A DNA stretch of 64,000 bases, taken from assembly GCA_029239785.1 (NCBI GenBank), contig JARBUG010000008.1, positions 1 through 64,000 of the forward strand, given 5' to 3'. Under the pieces are notes generated by a model. The model was not told where the DNA came from. It ran no database searches and worked only from the letters and a program-made list of their open reading frames with translations. Position 1 is the first letter of the stretch. Every line of letters starts with the position of its first letter. A program made the translations under genes and the position numbers. Origin of the DNA: Symbiobacteriaceae bacterium. Lineage in GTDB: Bacteria > Bacillota > Sulfobacillia > Symbiobacteriales > Symbiobacteriaceae. Positions 45,953 to 54,248 of the stretch are shown here, one piece after another.

Positions 45953-46121
45953 CGCACATCATTCCTCTGTCCGATCATTTCCGCCTGAAAGATTTCGTCA
46001 CGCTCGCAATCCCCCCTTTCCGCCGGTGAAAGATTTCGGCGAGTCGGCGCCTGCGCAAACAGGACACAGCCCGCGCTCTGCCGAACCACTTCCCAACAGC
46101 CCCGCCAAAGGAGATCCGATC
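45953..46121. promoter_or_regulatory. Divergent region with two TGAAAGATTTCG direct repeats
   Basis: The 12-mer TGAAAGATTTCG occurs at 45986-45997 and 46027-46038, 41 bp apart (about four helical turns), between the divergent mannosidase and 157-residue protein genes. They are candidate sites for a shared regulator. AAAGGAG (46108-46114) is the ribosome site of the + strand gene. Confidence 0.4.
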
Positions 46122-46595
46122 ATGTCACTGCAAGAGCAGATCGTGGCCGCCCTGGCCAACGCCCAGACCGGCGGACCGCTAGTCGAGCCGAAGACCGCCC
46201 GCAACCTGCTGCTCGGCCTCACCCGCGCCCTCGGCGGCAGCGTCGAAGACGAAACCGACTACAGGGCCGGCCGGGCCTATCGCTTTTCCCACTCCGTCCG
46301 CACCGAAGAAGAGCGCAAGTGGCGCACCCTCTTCCATATCGACATCAGCGCTGTGGGCCCGTTCGTGACTCACACCGCGATTCTCCGCACGGTTGAGGAG
46401 CGCTGGTGGTCCCACAACATCCGCGCCAGCCGCAACGGCTTCCACCCGGAAGACGCTGAGGTCATCGCAAACCTCCGCACCTGGTACGCCGAAAACGACC
46501 TTATTGAGGTCGACCCCATGGTGCAGGCGCTGCCGGCGCCCGAGGGCGCCTTCAAGGAAGGCACGACCCTGTTCCAGGCCCTGTTCCGGCCCTAA
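46122..46595 (+). CDS. Uncharacterized 157-residue protein
   Basis: I do not recognise a family. The ATG at 46122 follows AAAGGAGATC at ideal spacing. The product is soluble, with an N-terminal helical part (LQEQIVAALANAQTGGPLVEPKTARN) and a likely alpha/beta region with many aromatic and charged residues (RAYRFSHSVRTEEERKWRTL, FHIDISAVGPFVTH, ERWWSHNIRASRNGFHPED). No cysteines, signal peptide or membrane helix are seen. It is divergent from the mannosidase and ends at a strong bidirectional terminator. Codon use resembles its neighbours, so it is probably a real gene. Confidence 0.72.
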   Translation: MSLQEQIVAALANAQTGGPLVEPKTARNLLLGLTRALGGSVEDETDYRAGRAYRFSHSVRTEEERKWRTLFHIDISAVGPFVTHTAILRTVEERWWSHNIRASRNGFHPEDAEVIANLRTWYAENDLIEVDPMVQALPAPEGAFKEGTTLFQALFRP

Positions 46596-46619
46596 ACTGC
46601 GAACCGTACTCACATAAAT

Positions 46620-46656
46620 AGGGCGGCGGGAAATTAGCTCCCGCCGCCCTTTGTTT
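46620..46656. terminator. Bidirectional terminator
   Basis: AGGGCGGCGGG (46620-46630) and CCCGCCGCCCT (46640-46650) form a perfect 11 bp stem with TTGTTT on the + side. It sits between two convergent genes. Confidence 0.82.
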
Positions 46657-46657
46657 C

Positions 46658-48067
46658 TTATGCGTGAACCGCAGCCTGCTTCTCCAGGTACTCATGAATC
46701 GCCCGGGCCGCCTTCTGCCCGGCGCCCATGGCCAGAATCACCGTCGCGGCACCCGTTACCGCGTCGCCACCGGCAAACACCCCGGGCCTGGTCGTTGCCC
46801 CCGTCTCCGGGTCGGCCACCACGCAGCCCCACTTGTTCGACTGCAGCCCCGGCGTAGTCCGTAGCAAAATCGGGTTCGGCGTAGTGCCCAGCGCCATAAT
46901 CACGGTATCCACAGGCATCACAAACTCCGAGCCCTTCACCGTCACTGGCTTGCGGCGGCCCGACTCGTCCGGCTCGCCCAGTTCCATCTTCACGCACTTC
47001 AGGCCGGTCACCCAGCCGTCCTCGTTAGCCAGAATCTCCACCGGGTTCGTCAGGAAGTTGAACTGCACGCCCTCTTCCTCGGCATGCTCAAACTCCTCAC
47101 GCCGGGCCGTCATCTCATGCTCCGTCCGCCGGTAGACAATCATCGCCTGCTCGGCGCCCACCCGCAGGGCGGTCCGCACCGAGTCCATGGCCGTATTGCC
47201 GGCGCCTATGACGGCGACCCGCTTGCCGACCTTGAGCGGCGTGTCATACTCGGGGAACTTATAGGCCCGCAGCAGGTTAATCCGGGTCAGGAACTCGTTG
47301 GCGGAGTAAACGCCACTGTAGTTCTCCCCGGGAATGCCCATAAACTTCGGCAGGCCGGCGCCCGTCCCGATGAAGACCGCGCTGTACCCGTCCTTCTCCA
47401 TCAAATCATCAATCGTCACGGTCCGGCCCACCAGCACGTTGTAGCGGAACTCAACGCCCATCTCCTCCAGGCGCCGCACATCCGTCTCTACAATCTCCTT
47501 GGGCAACCGGAACTCGGGAATGCCATACATCAGCACGCCGCCCGCGGCGTGAAGCGCCTCAAACACGGTTACCTGATAGCCCAGGGCCGCCAGGTCGCCA
47601 GCGCAGGTCAGGCCGGCAGGGCCAGCGCCCACCACTGCTACCTTAACGCCCCGCGACGCCACCGGCTCAAGCTCCCCAAAGCCGTGCTGCCGCTCCCAGT
47701 CGGCCACAAACCGCTCCAGGCGGCCAATCGCAACGGGCTCAAACTTCACGCCCATCACACACTTGGACTCGCACTGCTCCTCCTGCGGGCAGACGCGGCC
47801 GCAAATGGCGGGCAGGCGGTTCACTTCACGCAGCCGCTTGACCGACTCCGCAACCTTGCCCTCCGCCAGCAAAGCGACAAAGTCCTTCACCGGCGACTGC
47901 ACAGGGCAGCCAATTTCGCAGGTCGGATTCTTGCACTTGAGGCACCGCTGCGCTTCTTCAATTGCCATCTCCAGCGTATAACCAAGCGCCACCTCATCAA
48001 AACGGTTCACCCGAACGGCGGCGTCCAGCAGCGGCATGGGGTGCCGATCTCGCTTCATTTTGGCCAT
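46658..48067 (-). CDS. nfnB: NfnB / GltA-type NADPH-dependent flavoprotein
   Basis: A 469-residue flavoprotein of the glutamate-synthase small-subunit family. The N-terminal Fer4_20 region has conserved cysteines (CLKCKNPTCEIGCPV and CGRVCPQEEQCESKCV, about 42-105) for two [4Fe-4S] clusters. An FAD GxGxxG is in VVGAGPAGLTCAGDL (about 145) and an NADPH GxGxxA in VIGAGNTAMDSVRTA (about 285). Immediate linkage to the FAD/[2Fe-2S] subunit downstream makes this the NfnB half of NADH-dependent reduced ferredoxin:NADP oxidoreductase rather than glutamate synthase; no gltB is near. The start follows GGAGGAGC. Confidence 0.9.
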   Translation of the reverse strand: MAKMKRDRHPMPLLDAAVRVNRFDEVALGYTLEMAIEEAQRCLKCKNPTCEIGCPVQSPVKDFVALLAEGKVAESVKRLREVNRLPAICGRVCPQEEQCESKCVMGVKFEPVAIGRLERFVADWERQHGFGELEPVASRGVKVAVVGAGPAGLTCAGDLAALGYQVTVFEALHAAGGVLMYGIPEFRLPKEIVETDVRRLEEMGVEFRYNVLVGRTVTIDDLMEKDGYSAVFIGTGAGLPKFMGIPGENYSGVYSANEFLTRINLLRAYKFPEYDTPLKVGKRVAVIGAGNTAMDSVRTALRVGAEQAMIVYRRTEHEMTARREEFEHAEEEGVQFNFLTNPVEILANEDGWVTGLKCVKMELGEPDESGRRKPVTVKGSEFVMPVDTVIMALGTTPNPILLRTTPGLQSNKWGCVVADPETGATTRPGVFAGGDAVTGAATVILAMGAGQKAARAIHEYLEKQAAVHA

Positions 48068-48082
48068 GACTGTCTGCTCCTC

Positions 48083-48958
48083 CTACCGTACTGCGGCCGT
48101 CTTCTTGCACTGGCACTCGTGCTCATGTTCATGCTGGTGCTCGAAATGCTCCAGCGCCGCCTTCTCCTCGGCCTTGTACATCTTCGTGCGCCGTGTGACC
48201 TCTTCGAAGTCCACCTTGTGGGCATCGAAGCAAGGCCCGTCCACGCAGGCGAAGCGGTTCTCGCCGCCGACCCGCACACGGCAGGCGCCGCACATGCCGG
48301 TACCATCGAGCATAATGGGGTCCATGGAAGCGAGGGTATAAATGGCGTAGGGACGGGTCACCTCGGCCACCGCCCGCATCATGGGCATCGGGCCGACGGC
48401 GATGACAAGGTCATAGCCCTCTTCAGCCTTGATCTTCTCCTGCAGCACGCCGGTTACAAAACCCTTGTAGCCATATGAGCCATCGTCGGTGCAGGCGAGA
48501 AAACGGTCGACGTTGGCGGAAACCTCGTCGGCCAGAATCAGCAGGTCCTGGTTCCGGGCGCCCACAATCGCGTCCACCGTAATCCCGGGCCGGCCGTGCA
48601 GCGCCTTGGCGATGGTCAGAATCGCCCCCGTGCCGAAGCCGCCGCCCACCAGGGCGACACGGCCCTGCGCCGGCAACTCCACCGGTGATCCGAGTGGACC
48701 GGCAAAGTCATGAATGTAGTCACCCTCGCCGAGCTGGGCCAGCCACTTGGTGGTCTTGCCCACTTCCTGCACCACAATCGTTACGGTCCCCGCTTCCCGG
48801 TCGAAGTCCGTAATCGTAATGGGAATGCGCTCGCCCGTCGCGCCGACACGCAGAATGATGAACTGCCCGGGCTGCGCCGACCGGGCCACCAGCGGCGCAT
48901 CAACGACATAAAGCCGGGTTACCGGTGTCAGCTGACGCATCTTGAGAATGCGATACAT
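48083..48958 (-). CDS. nfnA: NfnA-type ferredoxin-NADP reductase subunit with metal-binding-like tail
   Basis: A 291-residue FAD/NAD-binding protein like the dihydroorotate dehydrogenase electron-transfer subunit: FAD domain (about 1-95), NAD domain (VALVGGGFGTGAILTIAKAL, about 102-121) and a C-terminal [2Fe-2S] site (MCGACRVRVGG...CVDGPC, about 223-243). With NfnB it forms the electron-bifurcating transhydrogenase. The last residues are unusual: HFEHQHEHEHECQCKK, a His/Glu/Cys-rich tail normally absent from NfnA. The start follows GGAGGGATAAGTGA. It could balance NADPH, NADH and ferredoxin for the lactate and purine pathways in this window. Confidence 0.88.
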   Translation of the reverse strand: MYRILKMRQLTPVTRLYVVDAPLVARSAQPGQFIILRVGATGERIPITITDFDREAGTVTIVVQEVGKTTKWLAQLGEGDYIHDFAGPLGSPVELPAQGRVALVGGGFGTGAILTIAKALHGRPGITVDAIVGARNQDLLILADEVSANVDRFLACTDDGSYGYKGFVTGVLQEKIKAEEGYDLVIAVGPMPMMRAVAEVTRPYAIYTLASMDPIMLDGTGMCGACRVRVGGENRFACVDGPCFDAHKVDFEEVTRRTKMYKAEEKAALEHFEHQHEHEHECQCKKTAAVR

Positions 48959-49143
48959 TCACTTATCCCTCCGCGACCGTCTATTACGATGCGAAATACG
49001 TGTACAGGTTCGCCTGACCCGCCGGTTAGTTCCTGTGCTACAGATGAAATGAGTACGGATATGGACCATACGCGTCATCACTATCCTCGGTCCAATAACC
49101 TATTTGTTATAATCAAATAGGTGAGAAAGAGAGGGGAAATCCG
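48959..49143. promoter_or_regulatory. Divergent region; palindromic operator over a TATAAT box
   Basis: CCTATTTG (49099-49106) and CAAATAGG (49114-49121) are perfect inverted repeats separated by TTATAAT. The spacer contains a perfect -10 (49108-49113) for the alpha/beta hydrolase gene. A repressor bound here would block its transcription. No good -35 is seen at 17 nt. Confidence 0.6.
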
Positions 49144-49905
49144 ATGGAATATCGTGTATGGGGCGCCCCGGGCCGGCCGCTCGTCCTCCTGCTGCACGCC
49201 CTGGGCTGCCACAGCGGCTGGTGGGCATGGACGGCACCGCTGCTGGCGGAGCGGTATCATGTGGTGGCGCCCGATTTCCGGGGACATGGGGACACTCCCC
49301 GGGCCGACGACTACAGTTTCAAGGCCTATGCGGCCGATGTGGAACGCCTCGTCCAAAAGTTGGGCGCCGGCCCCTGTGCACTGGTCGGCCACTCCATGGG
49401 CGGCTATGTCGCGCTTACAGTTGCCGCCCGCAAGTTCATCCAACCGACCGCCATCATTGTGGCTGATATGAAGACCAGCGCCCCCGAACAGGAGCTGGCC
49501 GACCTCAAAGCCGCTTCCCAGAAGCCCAGCCGTACATATGCGACCCTCGATGAGGCTGCCGCCCGCTACCGGCTCTCGCCTCCCGACCATGTCGTTCCGG
49601 CACAGCGGCTGGCAGCCGTCGCCCGGGAGTCCTACCGCCAACTCCCCGACGGCACCTGGGCCGAGAAGTTCGATCGTCGGGCCCTCGCCATCGACCCCCT
49701 GGCCCCCGGCGACCTGGCGGCCCGCCTCAACTGCCCTGCGCTCTTCCTGCGCGGTGAACACAGTGTGATCATGCCGGCCGAACCGGCCGCCGCCCTCGCC
49801 GCCGCCGCAAAAGCTCCGCTGGCCACCATGCCGGGCCTCCACCACCACCTCCCGCTCGAAGACCCCGAGGGGTTTGCGGCGCAGGTAACAGCCTTCCTGA
49901 AATAA
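49144..49905 (+). CDS. Alpha/beta-hydrolase fold enzyme
   Basis: A 253-residue alpha/beta hydrolase. The oxyanion region is LLLHALGCHSGWW (about 16-28). The nucleophile is S84 in GHSMGGYVAL, the acid is probably the aspartate-region residue in LFLRGEHSVIM (about 203-213), and the base is the histidine in MPGLHHHLPLEDPEGF. The DFRGHGDTP motif after the second strand is typical of esterase/lactonase-like members. The substrate is unknown. The ATG follows GAGAGGGGAAA. Its promoter overlaps a palindromic operator, so expression is probably repressible. A strong terminator follows. Confidence 0.86.
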   Translation: MEYRVWGAPGRPLVLLLHALGCHSGWWAWTAPLLAERYHVVAPDFRGHGDTPRADDYSFKAYAADVERLVQKLGAGPCALVGHSMGGYVALTVAARKFIQPTAIIVADMKTSAPEQELADLKAASQKPSRTYATLDEAAARYRLSPPDHVVPAQRLAAVARESYRQLPDGTWAEKFDRRALAIDPLAPGDLAARLNCPALFLRGEHSVIMPAEPAAALAAAAKAPLATMPGLHHHLPLEDPEGFAAQVTAFLK

Positions 49906-49911
49906 CAAAGT

Positions 49912-49948
49912 GCCGGGCCCCTCCGACAACGGCGGGCCCGGCTCTTTC
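49912..49948 (+). terminator. Terminator of the alpha/beta hydrolase gene
   Basis: GCCGGGCCC (49912-49920) and GGGCCCGGC (49934-49942) form a perfect 9 bp stem followed by TCTTTC. Confidence 0.75.
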
Positions 49949-49993
49949 ATTGGCGTCCGAAAGTGGCATCCTACTCCCGGAGGCGATCGCCAC

Positions 49994-50884
49994 ATGCCCG
50001 AACTCCCCGAAATGGAGATCTACCGCAGCCACCTGGAGCGCAACTGCACAGGCCAGACCATCACGCAGATCGAAATTGGCCGGCCCAAGAGCATCAACGT
50101 GGGGGTCCGGGAATTCAAGCAGGCCGTGCAAAGCGCCACGCTCACCGGCTTCTCACGTGCCGGCAAAGCCCTGGTTTTTCACTTATCCACAGGCAACGTG
50201 CTGCTGAACCATCTCATGCTGGGCGGCGCCGTTTTTTACGGAACCAAGGACGAAGCGCCTCAGCGCACCTTTCAGGTCACCTTCTGGCTGGATCAAGGCC
50301 GGGCCTTGTGGTGGACAGGCCTCCGGCTGGGCTGGCTCCACCTGCTTACCCCGGCCGAACTGGCCTCCTACCGGGCCGATCTGGGCCTTGACCCACTCGA
50401 TGAACATTTCACCACCGCCTACCTGGCCTCCCTTCTCCAAGGCCGGCGCGGCAAGCTCAAGCCCCTCCTTGTTGACCAGCAGCTCTTCCCCGGCATCGGC
50501 AACTGCTACTCCGACGAAATCTGCTGGACGGCCCGTATCCACCCGCTCCGCATCGCCGGGTCGCTCAAAACGGACGAGTGCGAGCGGCTCTGGCAGGCCA
50601 CCCAAAGCGTTCTGACCGACGCCACAGCCCGGGGCGGTTACACGGAAACCCCATTCCACAAGGGCGACCAGTTCACGGGCGGGTACCTTCCACACTTGAA
50701 GGTTTACGACCGGAACGGCGAGCCCTGCCCACGGTGCGGGACACCGATCGCCCTGGTTGAGGCGAGCAATCGCAAGGTCTTCTTCTGCCCTGCCTGCCAG
50801 CCGGAGGCTACTCCCGAGATCTCTATCGCGACCAGTGCACGAAAATCTGAGGCTGAACCGTTTCTATCTGCAGATGTGAAATGA
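49994..50884 (+). CDS. Fpg/Nei-family DNA glycosylase
   Basis: A 296-residue base-excision-repair glycosylase/AP lyase. It begins MPELPEMEIYRSHL with catalytic P2 and E3. The N-terminal domain includes HLSTGNVLLNHLMLGG. The H2TH domain includes LLVDQQLFPGIGNCYSDEICW (about 163-183). A C-terminal zinc finger is present (CPRCGTPIALVEASNRKVFFCPAC, about 249-272). The ATG at 49994 follows GGAGGCGAT; the frame upstream overlaps the terminator. Substrate preference (oxidised purine or pyrimidine) cannot be told. The tail after the zinc finger (about 25 residues) is longer than usual. Confidence 0.92.
   Translation: MPELPEMEIYRSHLERNCTGQTITQIEIGRPKSINVGVREFKQAVQSATLTGFSRAGKALVFHLSTGNVLLNHLMLGGAVFYGTKDEAPQRTFQVTFWLDQGRALWWTGLRLGWLHLLTPAELASYRADLGLDPLDEHFTTAYLASLLQGRRGKLKPLLVDQQLFPGIGNCYSDEICWTARIHPLRIAGSLKTDECERLWQATQSVLTDATARGGYTETPFHKGDQFTGGYLPHLKVYDRNGEPCPRCGTPIALVEASNRKVFFCPACQPEATPEISIATSARKSEAEPFLSADVK
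50183..50191 (+). other. DnaA-box 9-mer TTATCCACA
   Basis: Perfect + strand copy in the Fpg-like gene (His-Leu-Ser-Thr-Gly frame); eleventh and last in the window. Confidence 0.6.
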
Positions 50885-50929
50885 AAACATCACGTCCGGC
50901 AAACGCTTAGGGTGAAGGAGAATCCCAAA

Positions 50930-52654
50930 ATGCTAAGTGACCACCGGTTTTTTCTGTGGGTTTATCTCCCGCTCTACGCGCTCCTGACCCTCATGGTTGT
51001 CCGCCAGTGGTACAACCATCCTGACAGGCCCCGCCGCGACACAGCGCTCCTCTTCTTCGTGCTCTTTATGAGCCAGGCGGTCCCCGCGGTGCTGCCGCAA
51101 AACCTGGGCGTCCTTACCCTGGGGCGCCTGCTTATTAACACCGGCTACTTTCTGGTGATCACTGTACTGGGCCACCTGCAGCCCGTTTCACTGCGCGTGC
51201 GCCGCGGCGCGCTGGCCACATTCTTCCTTCTCCATGCCGCCATACTCGGGAGCATCGCCCTGCCTGGTGCCAACCTCCTCTGGCTCGACCTGGCCATTGA
51301 CCTCTTCGGGGCGCTGGTCATCGTCTACACCGGCGCCGCCGTGCTCCAGGGCGCCCGGGAAGCAGGCGGCATCCTCCGGCGCCGGCTCCTGCTCATCGCA
51401 GCGGCCACCTACCTCGTGGGCTTCCTCACACTGGTCAAGGTCTTCCTGCCCGTTCCTGCCTACCTGACTTCTCTGGGCATGCTGCCTTTCTTCCCCCTTG
51501 CCTACCTGGGCTTCGCCACCCCCGCCTGGCTCGTGCGCATCTGGCAGCGGGCAGGGCTCTTTACGTTCCTGCACGATTCTGCCCATCTGCCCCGGCACAC
51601 CCGCTCCACCGCCATGCTCGACCACCTGCTGCCGGCCGCCGCCCGCACGGTCGGGGCCATATCCACCGTGGCCGCCATGTACGAACCGGGCACCGACCGG
51701 CTCGTCCTGCGCCCCGGCTACCCGGGCCAGCCCGGCCAGCTCGACCCGGCAACCTTCCCGGTCGACTCCGAACCCCTCTACCTGACCACCAGCGCCGCCA
51801 TGGGCCCCGATCTCGGCCCCATCGCCACAGCCATGGGCGCCGAGGCGGTTATGATCGTGCCCATCGCCACCGCCGAGTCGACCTTCGGCTTCCTCATCGC
51901 ATTCCTCCGGCACGGAGCACTCTTCCCTGAAGATGACCTGACCCTGCTCAACCTCATGACCGAGCACGTCGTTTTACATCTCCAGCTCATGCACCACAAC
52001 CAGACGCTCGAGCAGCGAGTCCAGGAGCGCACCCGGGCGCTGCGCGAGGCCAAAGTAGAAATCCTCCGCCACCTGGCCCGGGCCGCCGAGTTCCGCGACG
52101 ACGACACCGGGGACCACCAGGAGCGGGTCGGCTGGCTCTCCGCCCGCCTGGCCCAACACCTCGGCCTTCCCCAGGACGAAGTGGAGCGAATTCGCCTCGG
52201 CGCCCCCCTCCACGATGTTGGCAAAATCGGCATTCCCGACACCATCCTCCTCAAGCCCGGCCGCCTCAGCGAGGCCGAGTTCAGCCAAATCAAGGCACAC
52301 ACCACCATCGGCGCGGCCATCTTCGCCGACTGCCAGTACGGTGTCCTGATCGCCGCCCGTGAAATCGCCCTGACCCACCACGAAAAGTGGGATGGCACCG
52401 GCTACCCTGCCGGCCTCGCCGGCGAGGAGATTCCCCTGCGGGGCCGCATCGTCGCCGTGGCTGACATCTTCGATGCACTTTCCCACGCCAGGAACTACAA
52501 GACCGCCTGGCCCATGACGGCGGCCCTCCAGGAAATCGAACGGCTCAGCGGCACGCACCTCGACCCCCGTATCGTGGCGGCCTTCCTCGAACTGGCCCGC
52601 TCCGGCGAAATCCCCCCGGTCCACACCCTCGACCAGGTTGCGGCTGCCGGGTAG
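50930..52654 (+). CDS. Membrane HD-GYP domain protein with GAF domain
   Basis: A 574-residue signalling protein, probably a cyclic-di-GMP phosphodiesterase. The N-terminal about 205 residues hold seven or so hydrophobic helices. A GAF-like domain follows (about 225-355, LLPAAARTVGAISTVAAMYEP to DDLTLLNLMTEHVVLHLQL), then a short coiled coil (NQTLEQRVQERTRALREAKVE) and the HD-GYP domain (about 380-560). Key motifs are intact: HDVGKIGIPD (HD), HTTIGA, HHEKWDGTGYPAGLAGEEIP (the GYP part) and DIFDALSH. The ATG at 50930 follows GAAGGAG. What the membrane part senses is unknown. Confidence 0.9.
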   Translation: MLSDHRFFLWVYLPLYALLTLMVVRQWYNHPDRPRRDTALLFFVLFMSQAVPAVLPQNLGVLTLGRLLINTGYFLVITVLGHLQPVSLRVRRGALATFFLLHAAILGSIALPGANLLWLDLAIDLFGALVIVYTGAAVLQGAREAGGILRRRLLLIAAATYLVGFLTLVKVFLPVPAYLTSLGMLPFFPLAYLGFATPAWLVRIWQRAGLFTFLHDSAHLPRHTRSTAMLDHLLPAAARTVGAISTVAAMYEPGTDRLVLRPGYPGQPGQLDPATFPVDSEPLYLTTSAAMGPDLGPIATAMGAEAVMIVPIATAESTFGFLIAFLRHGALFPEDDLTLLNLMTEHVVLHLQLMHHNQTLEQRVQERTRALREAKVEILRHLARAAEFRDDDTGDHQERVGWLSARLAQHLGLPQDEVERIRLGAPLHDVGKIGIPDTILLKPGRLSEAEFSQIKAHTTIGAAIFADCQYGVLIAAREIALTHHEKWDGTGYPAGLAGEEIPLRGRIVAVADIFDALSHARNYKTAWPMTAALQEIERLSGTHLDPRIVAAFLELARSGEIPPVHTLDQVAAAG

Positions 52655-52722
52655 ACTCCCCTTTGACCACCTCCCCGCCGGCCAACACACCACCCCCGTG
52701 TGCGGCCGAAGGCTAACACATA

Positions 52723-52782
52723 ACCCCCCGGTCCACGCAACGGCCAAGCATGCCGTCCCGCGTCCGGGGGGTCTTCTTTATA
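52723..52782 (+). terminator. Terminator of the HD-GYP gene
   Basis: ACCCCCCGG (52723-52731) and CCGGGGGGT (52764-52772) form a perfect 9 bp stem with a 32 nt loop, followed by CTTCTTTA. The 68 bp before it is GC-rich and shows no gene. Confidence 0.55.
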
Positions 52783-53524
52783 GCTGGGTCAATACGACCG
52801 GTCCTTCCGCGGTAATGGCGATTGAATGCTCGTACTGCACGCAAATCGATCCGTCCACCGTCCGGGCCGTCCACCCGTCATCGTCTCCCTTGGCCCGCCA
52901 GGTGCCCAGGGTAATCATCGGCTCGATCGCCAGCACCATGCCGTTGCGCAGCTGCGCCCCGGTCCCCGGCTTCCCATAGTGCGGCACCGCCGGCGACTCC
53001 CAAAGGTCCTGGCCAACGCCGTGCCCCGTAAACTGCCGCACCACACCGTACCCCTGCCCCTCGGCCAGGGTCTGAATCACATGCCCTATGTCGCCCACCC
53101 GGTTGCCCTCCACCGCCTGCGCAATGCCGGCGTTCAGGCACGCCAGGGTCGTCTCCATGAGCGCGCGAACCTCAGGTGATACCTCGCCGACCGTATATGT
53201 CCAGGCAGAGTCGCCATGGTAGCCCTTGTAGTAAGCTCCAATATCGATCGTAATCACGTCCCCGGACTTCAGCTTCAACTGCCCAGGAATGCCGTGACAA
53301 ATCACATCATTTACCGCCACGCAAATGGAGCCGGGGAATCCGTGGTACCCTTTAAACGACGGGATGGCGCCCTTTTCGCGAATCCACCCCTCGACCAACG
53401 TGTCCAACTCCAGGGTCGTAATTCCCGGCTGAACATGTTTTCCCAACGCCGCGTGGCACTCAGCCACAATCCGCCCCGCCTCGCGCATAATCGCGATCTC
53501 ACGGGGTGACTTTAGTTTGATCAC
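52778..53524 (-). CDS. map: Methionine aminopeptidase, type I
   Basis: A 248-residue M24 metallopeptidase removing the initiator methionine. All metal ligands are present: D94 and D105 (ITIDIGAYYKGYHGD), H168 (FTGHGVG), E201 (AIEPM) and E232 (YEHSIAIT); H77 (ICHGIP) is the usual substrate-binding histidine. The start is GTG 53524, after AAGGGGG at 8 nt, giving MIKLKSPREIAIMREAG, the standard type I N-terminus without an SH3/zinc extension. It overlaps the upstream CGNR gene by 26 nt, so translation is probably coupled. The gene is not in its common ribosomal-protein operon context, so it may be a second copy. Confidence 0.95.
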   Translation of the reverse strand: MIKLKSPREIAIMREAGRIVAECHAALGKHVQPGITTLELDTLVEGWIREKGAIPSFKGYHGFPGSICVAVNDVICHGIPGQLKLKSGDVITIDIGAYYKGYHGDSAWTYTVGEVSPEVRALMETTLACLNAGIAQAVEGNRVGDIGHVIQTLAEGQGYGVVRQFTGHGVGQDLWESPAVPHYGKPGTGAQLRNGMVLAIEPMITLGTWRAKGDDDGWTARTVDGSICVQYEHSIAITAEGPVVLTQL

Positions 53525-54044
53525 CAGCCCGGCCCCCTTCCGCTTTCCGCAATTTGTAGTTATGACGGTTCCGGCAGCGCGTCGAGCAGAACTTATTGAC
53601 CGGCGCCCGGCTGTAAGGCTCAAACCAGTTTCCGCACTCGGCGCAGGTGCATAACTCCAGCGGCCCGTCCTCCAGCGCCTCCAACAGGCTGACGAGCGCT
53701 TCAAAGTAAATCCGCCGCCCCTGCGCACCGTCCTGCTCGCCAATCACCGCGCGCACCCTGTGCCTGCGCAGTAAATTTGCACTCCCCGCCGTGTACAGCG
53801 GATCCTCTTCGCCTGGTACGATTTTCAGCTTCACCATGCTGCACCGGTCGAAAATCAGGTTCAGCACCTGAATTTCGGCCGGCGTGCATGCGGTCCCGTC
53901 CCGTACATGCTCGACCAAACGCGTCAGCAGCCGGTACATCTCGCCGGTGAGCGCATCGGCAGCCTCAATCCGCTGCTTATGTACAAAGGCCGGCTCATTG
54001 AGCACGCCCAAAAAGAAGCGGTCCCGCGCCAGTCGCGGACACAT
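53499..54044 (-). CDS. CGNR-type zinc-finger protein
   Basis: A 181-residue protein with a C-terminal zinc finger CAECGNWFEPYSRAPVNKFC followed by CRNRHNYKL (about 133-165). This matches the CGNR finger (C-x2-C-x15-C-x3-C-R-NR) found in putative transcription or stress regulators. The N-terminal about 120 residues are mainly helical (ADALTGEMYRLLTRLVEHVRDG, EALVSLLEALEDG) and unassigned. The frame starts at ATG 54044. Its end overlaps map by 26 nt. DNA binding is plausible from the finger type but not shown. Confidence 0.72.
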   Translation of the reverse strand: MCPRLARDRFFLGVLNEPAFVHKQRIEAADALTGEMYRLLTRLVEHVRDGTACTPAEIQVLNLIFDRCSMVKLKIVPGEEDPLYTAGSANLLRRHRVRAVIGEQDGAQGRRIYFEALVSLLEALEDGPLELCTCAECGNWFEPYSRAPVNKFCSTRCRNRHNYKLRKAEGGRAGDQTKVTP

Positions 54045-54174
54045 TACAACCCCTCCAAGGTGTCACGGTTTCATCGCCGTAATCGGATTACTACACTTTA
54101 TCCGATGATACGACGATTGACCGTCCACGTCAACCAAAACGACCACAATCAAGCCTTGTTTCTGTACCCTGACG

Positions 54175-54191
54175 TTAACCACACCTTAACA
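54175..54191 (+). promoter_or_regulatory. Candidate Pho box before the phosphate transporter
   Basis: TTAACC (54175-54180) and TTAACA (54186-54191) are direct repeats at 11 bp spacing, as in PhoP-type boxes (TTAACA, 5 bp gap). They lie 58 nt before the transporter start and suggest induction under phosphate limitation. Confidence 0.55.
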
Positions 54192-54248
54192 AAGAGTGTT
54201 TACGATGAAGATAGAGAGGCCCAACCTGTCGCTGAGGAGGAAACCAAC

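Noticed and set aside
46658-48067. Glutamate synthase small subunit
   Set aside because: No glutamate synthase large subunit is nearby, and the gene is paired with an FAD/[2Fe-2S] NfnA-type subunit.
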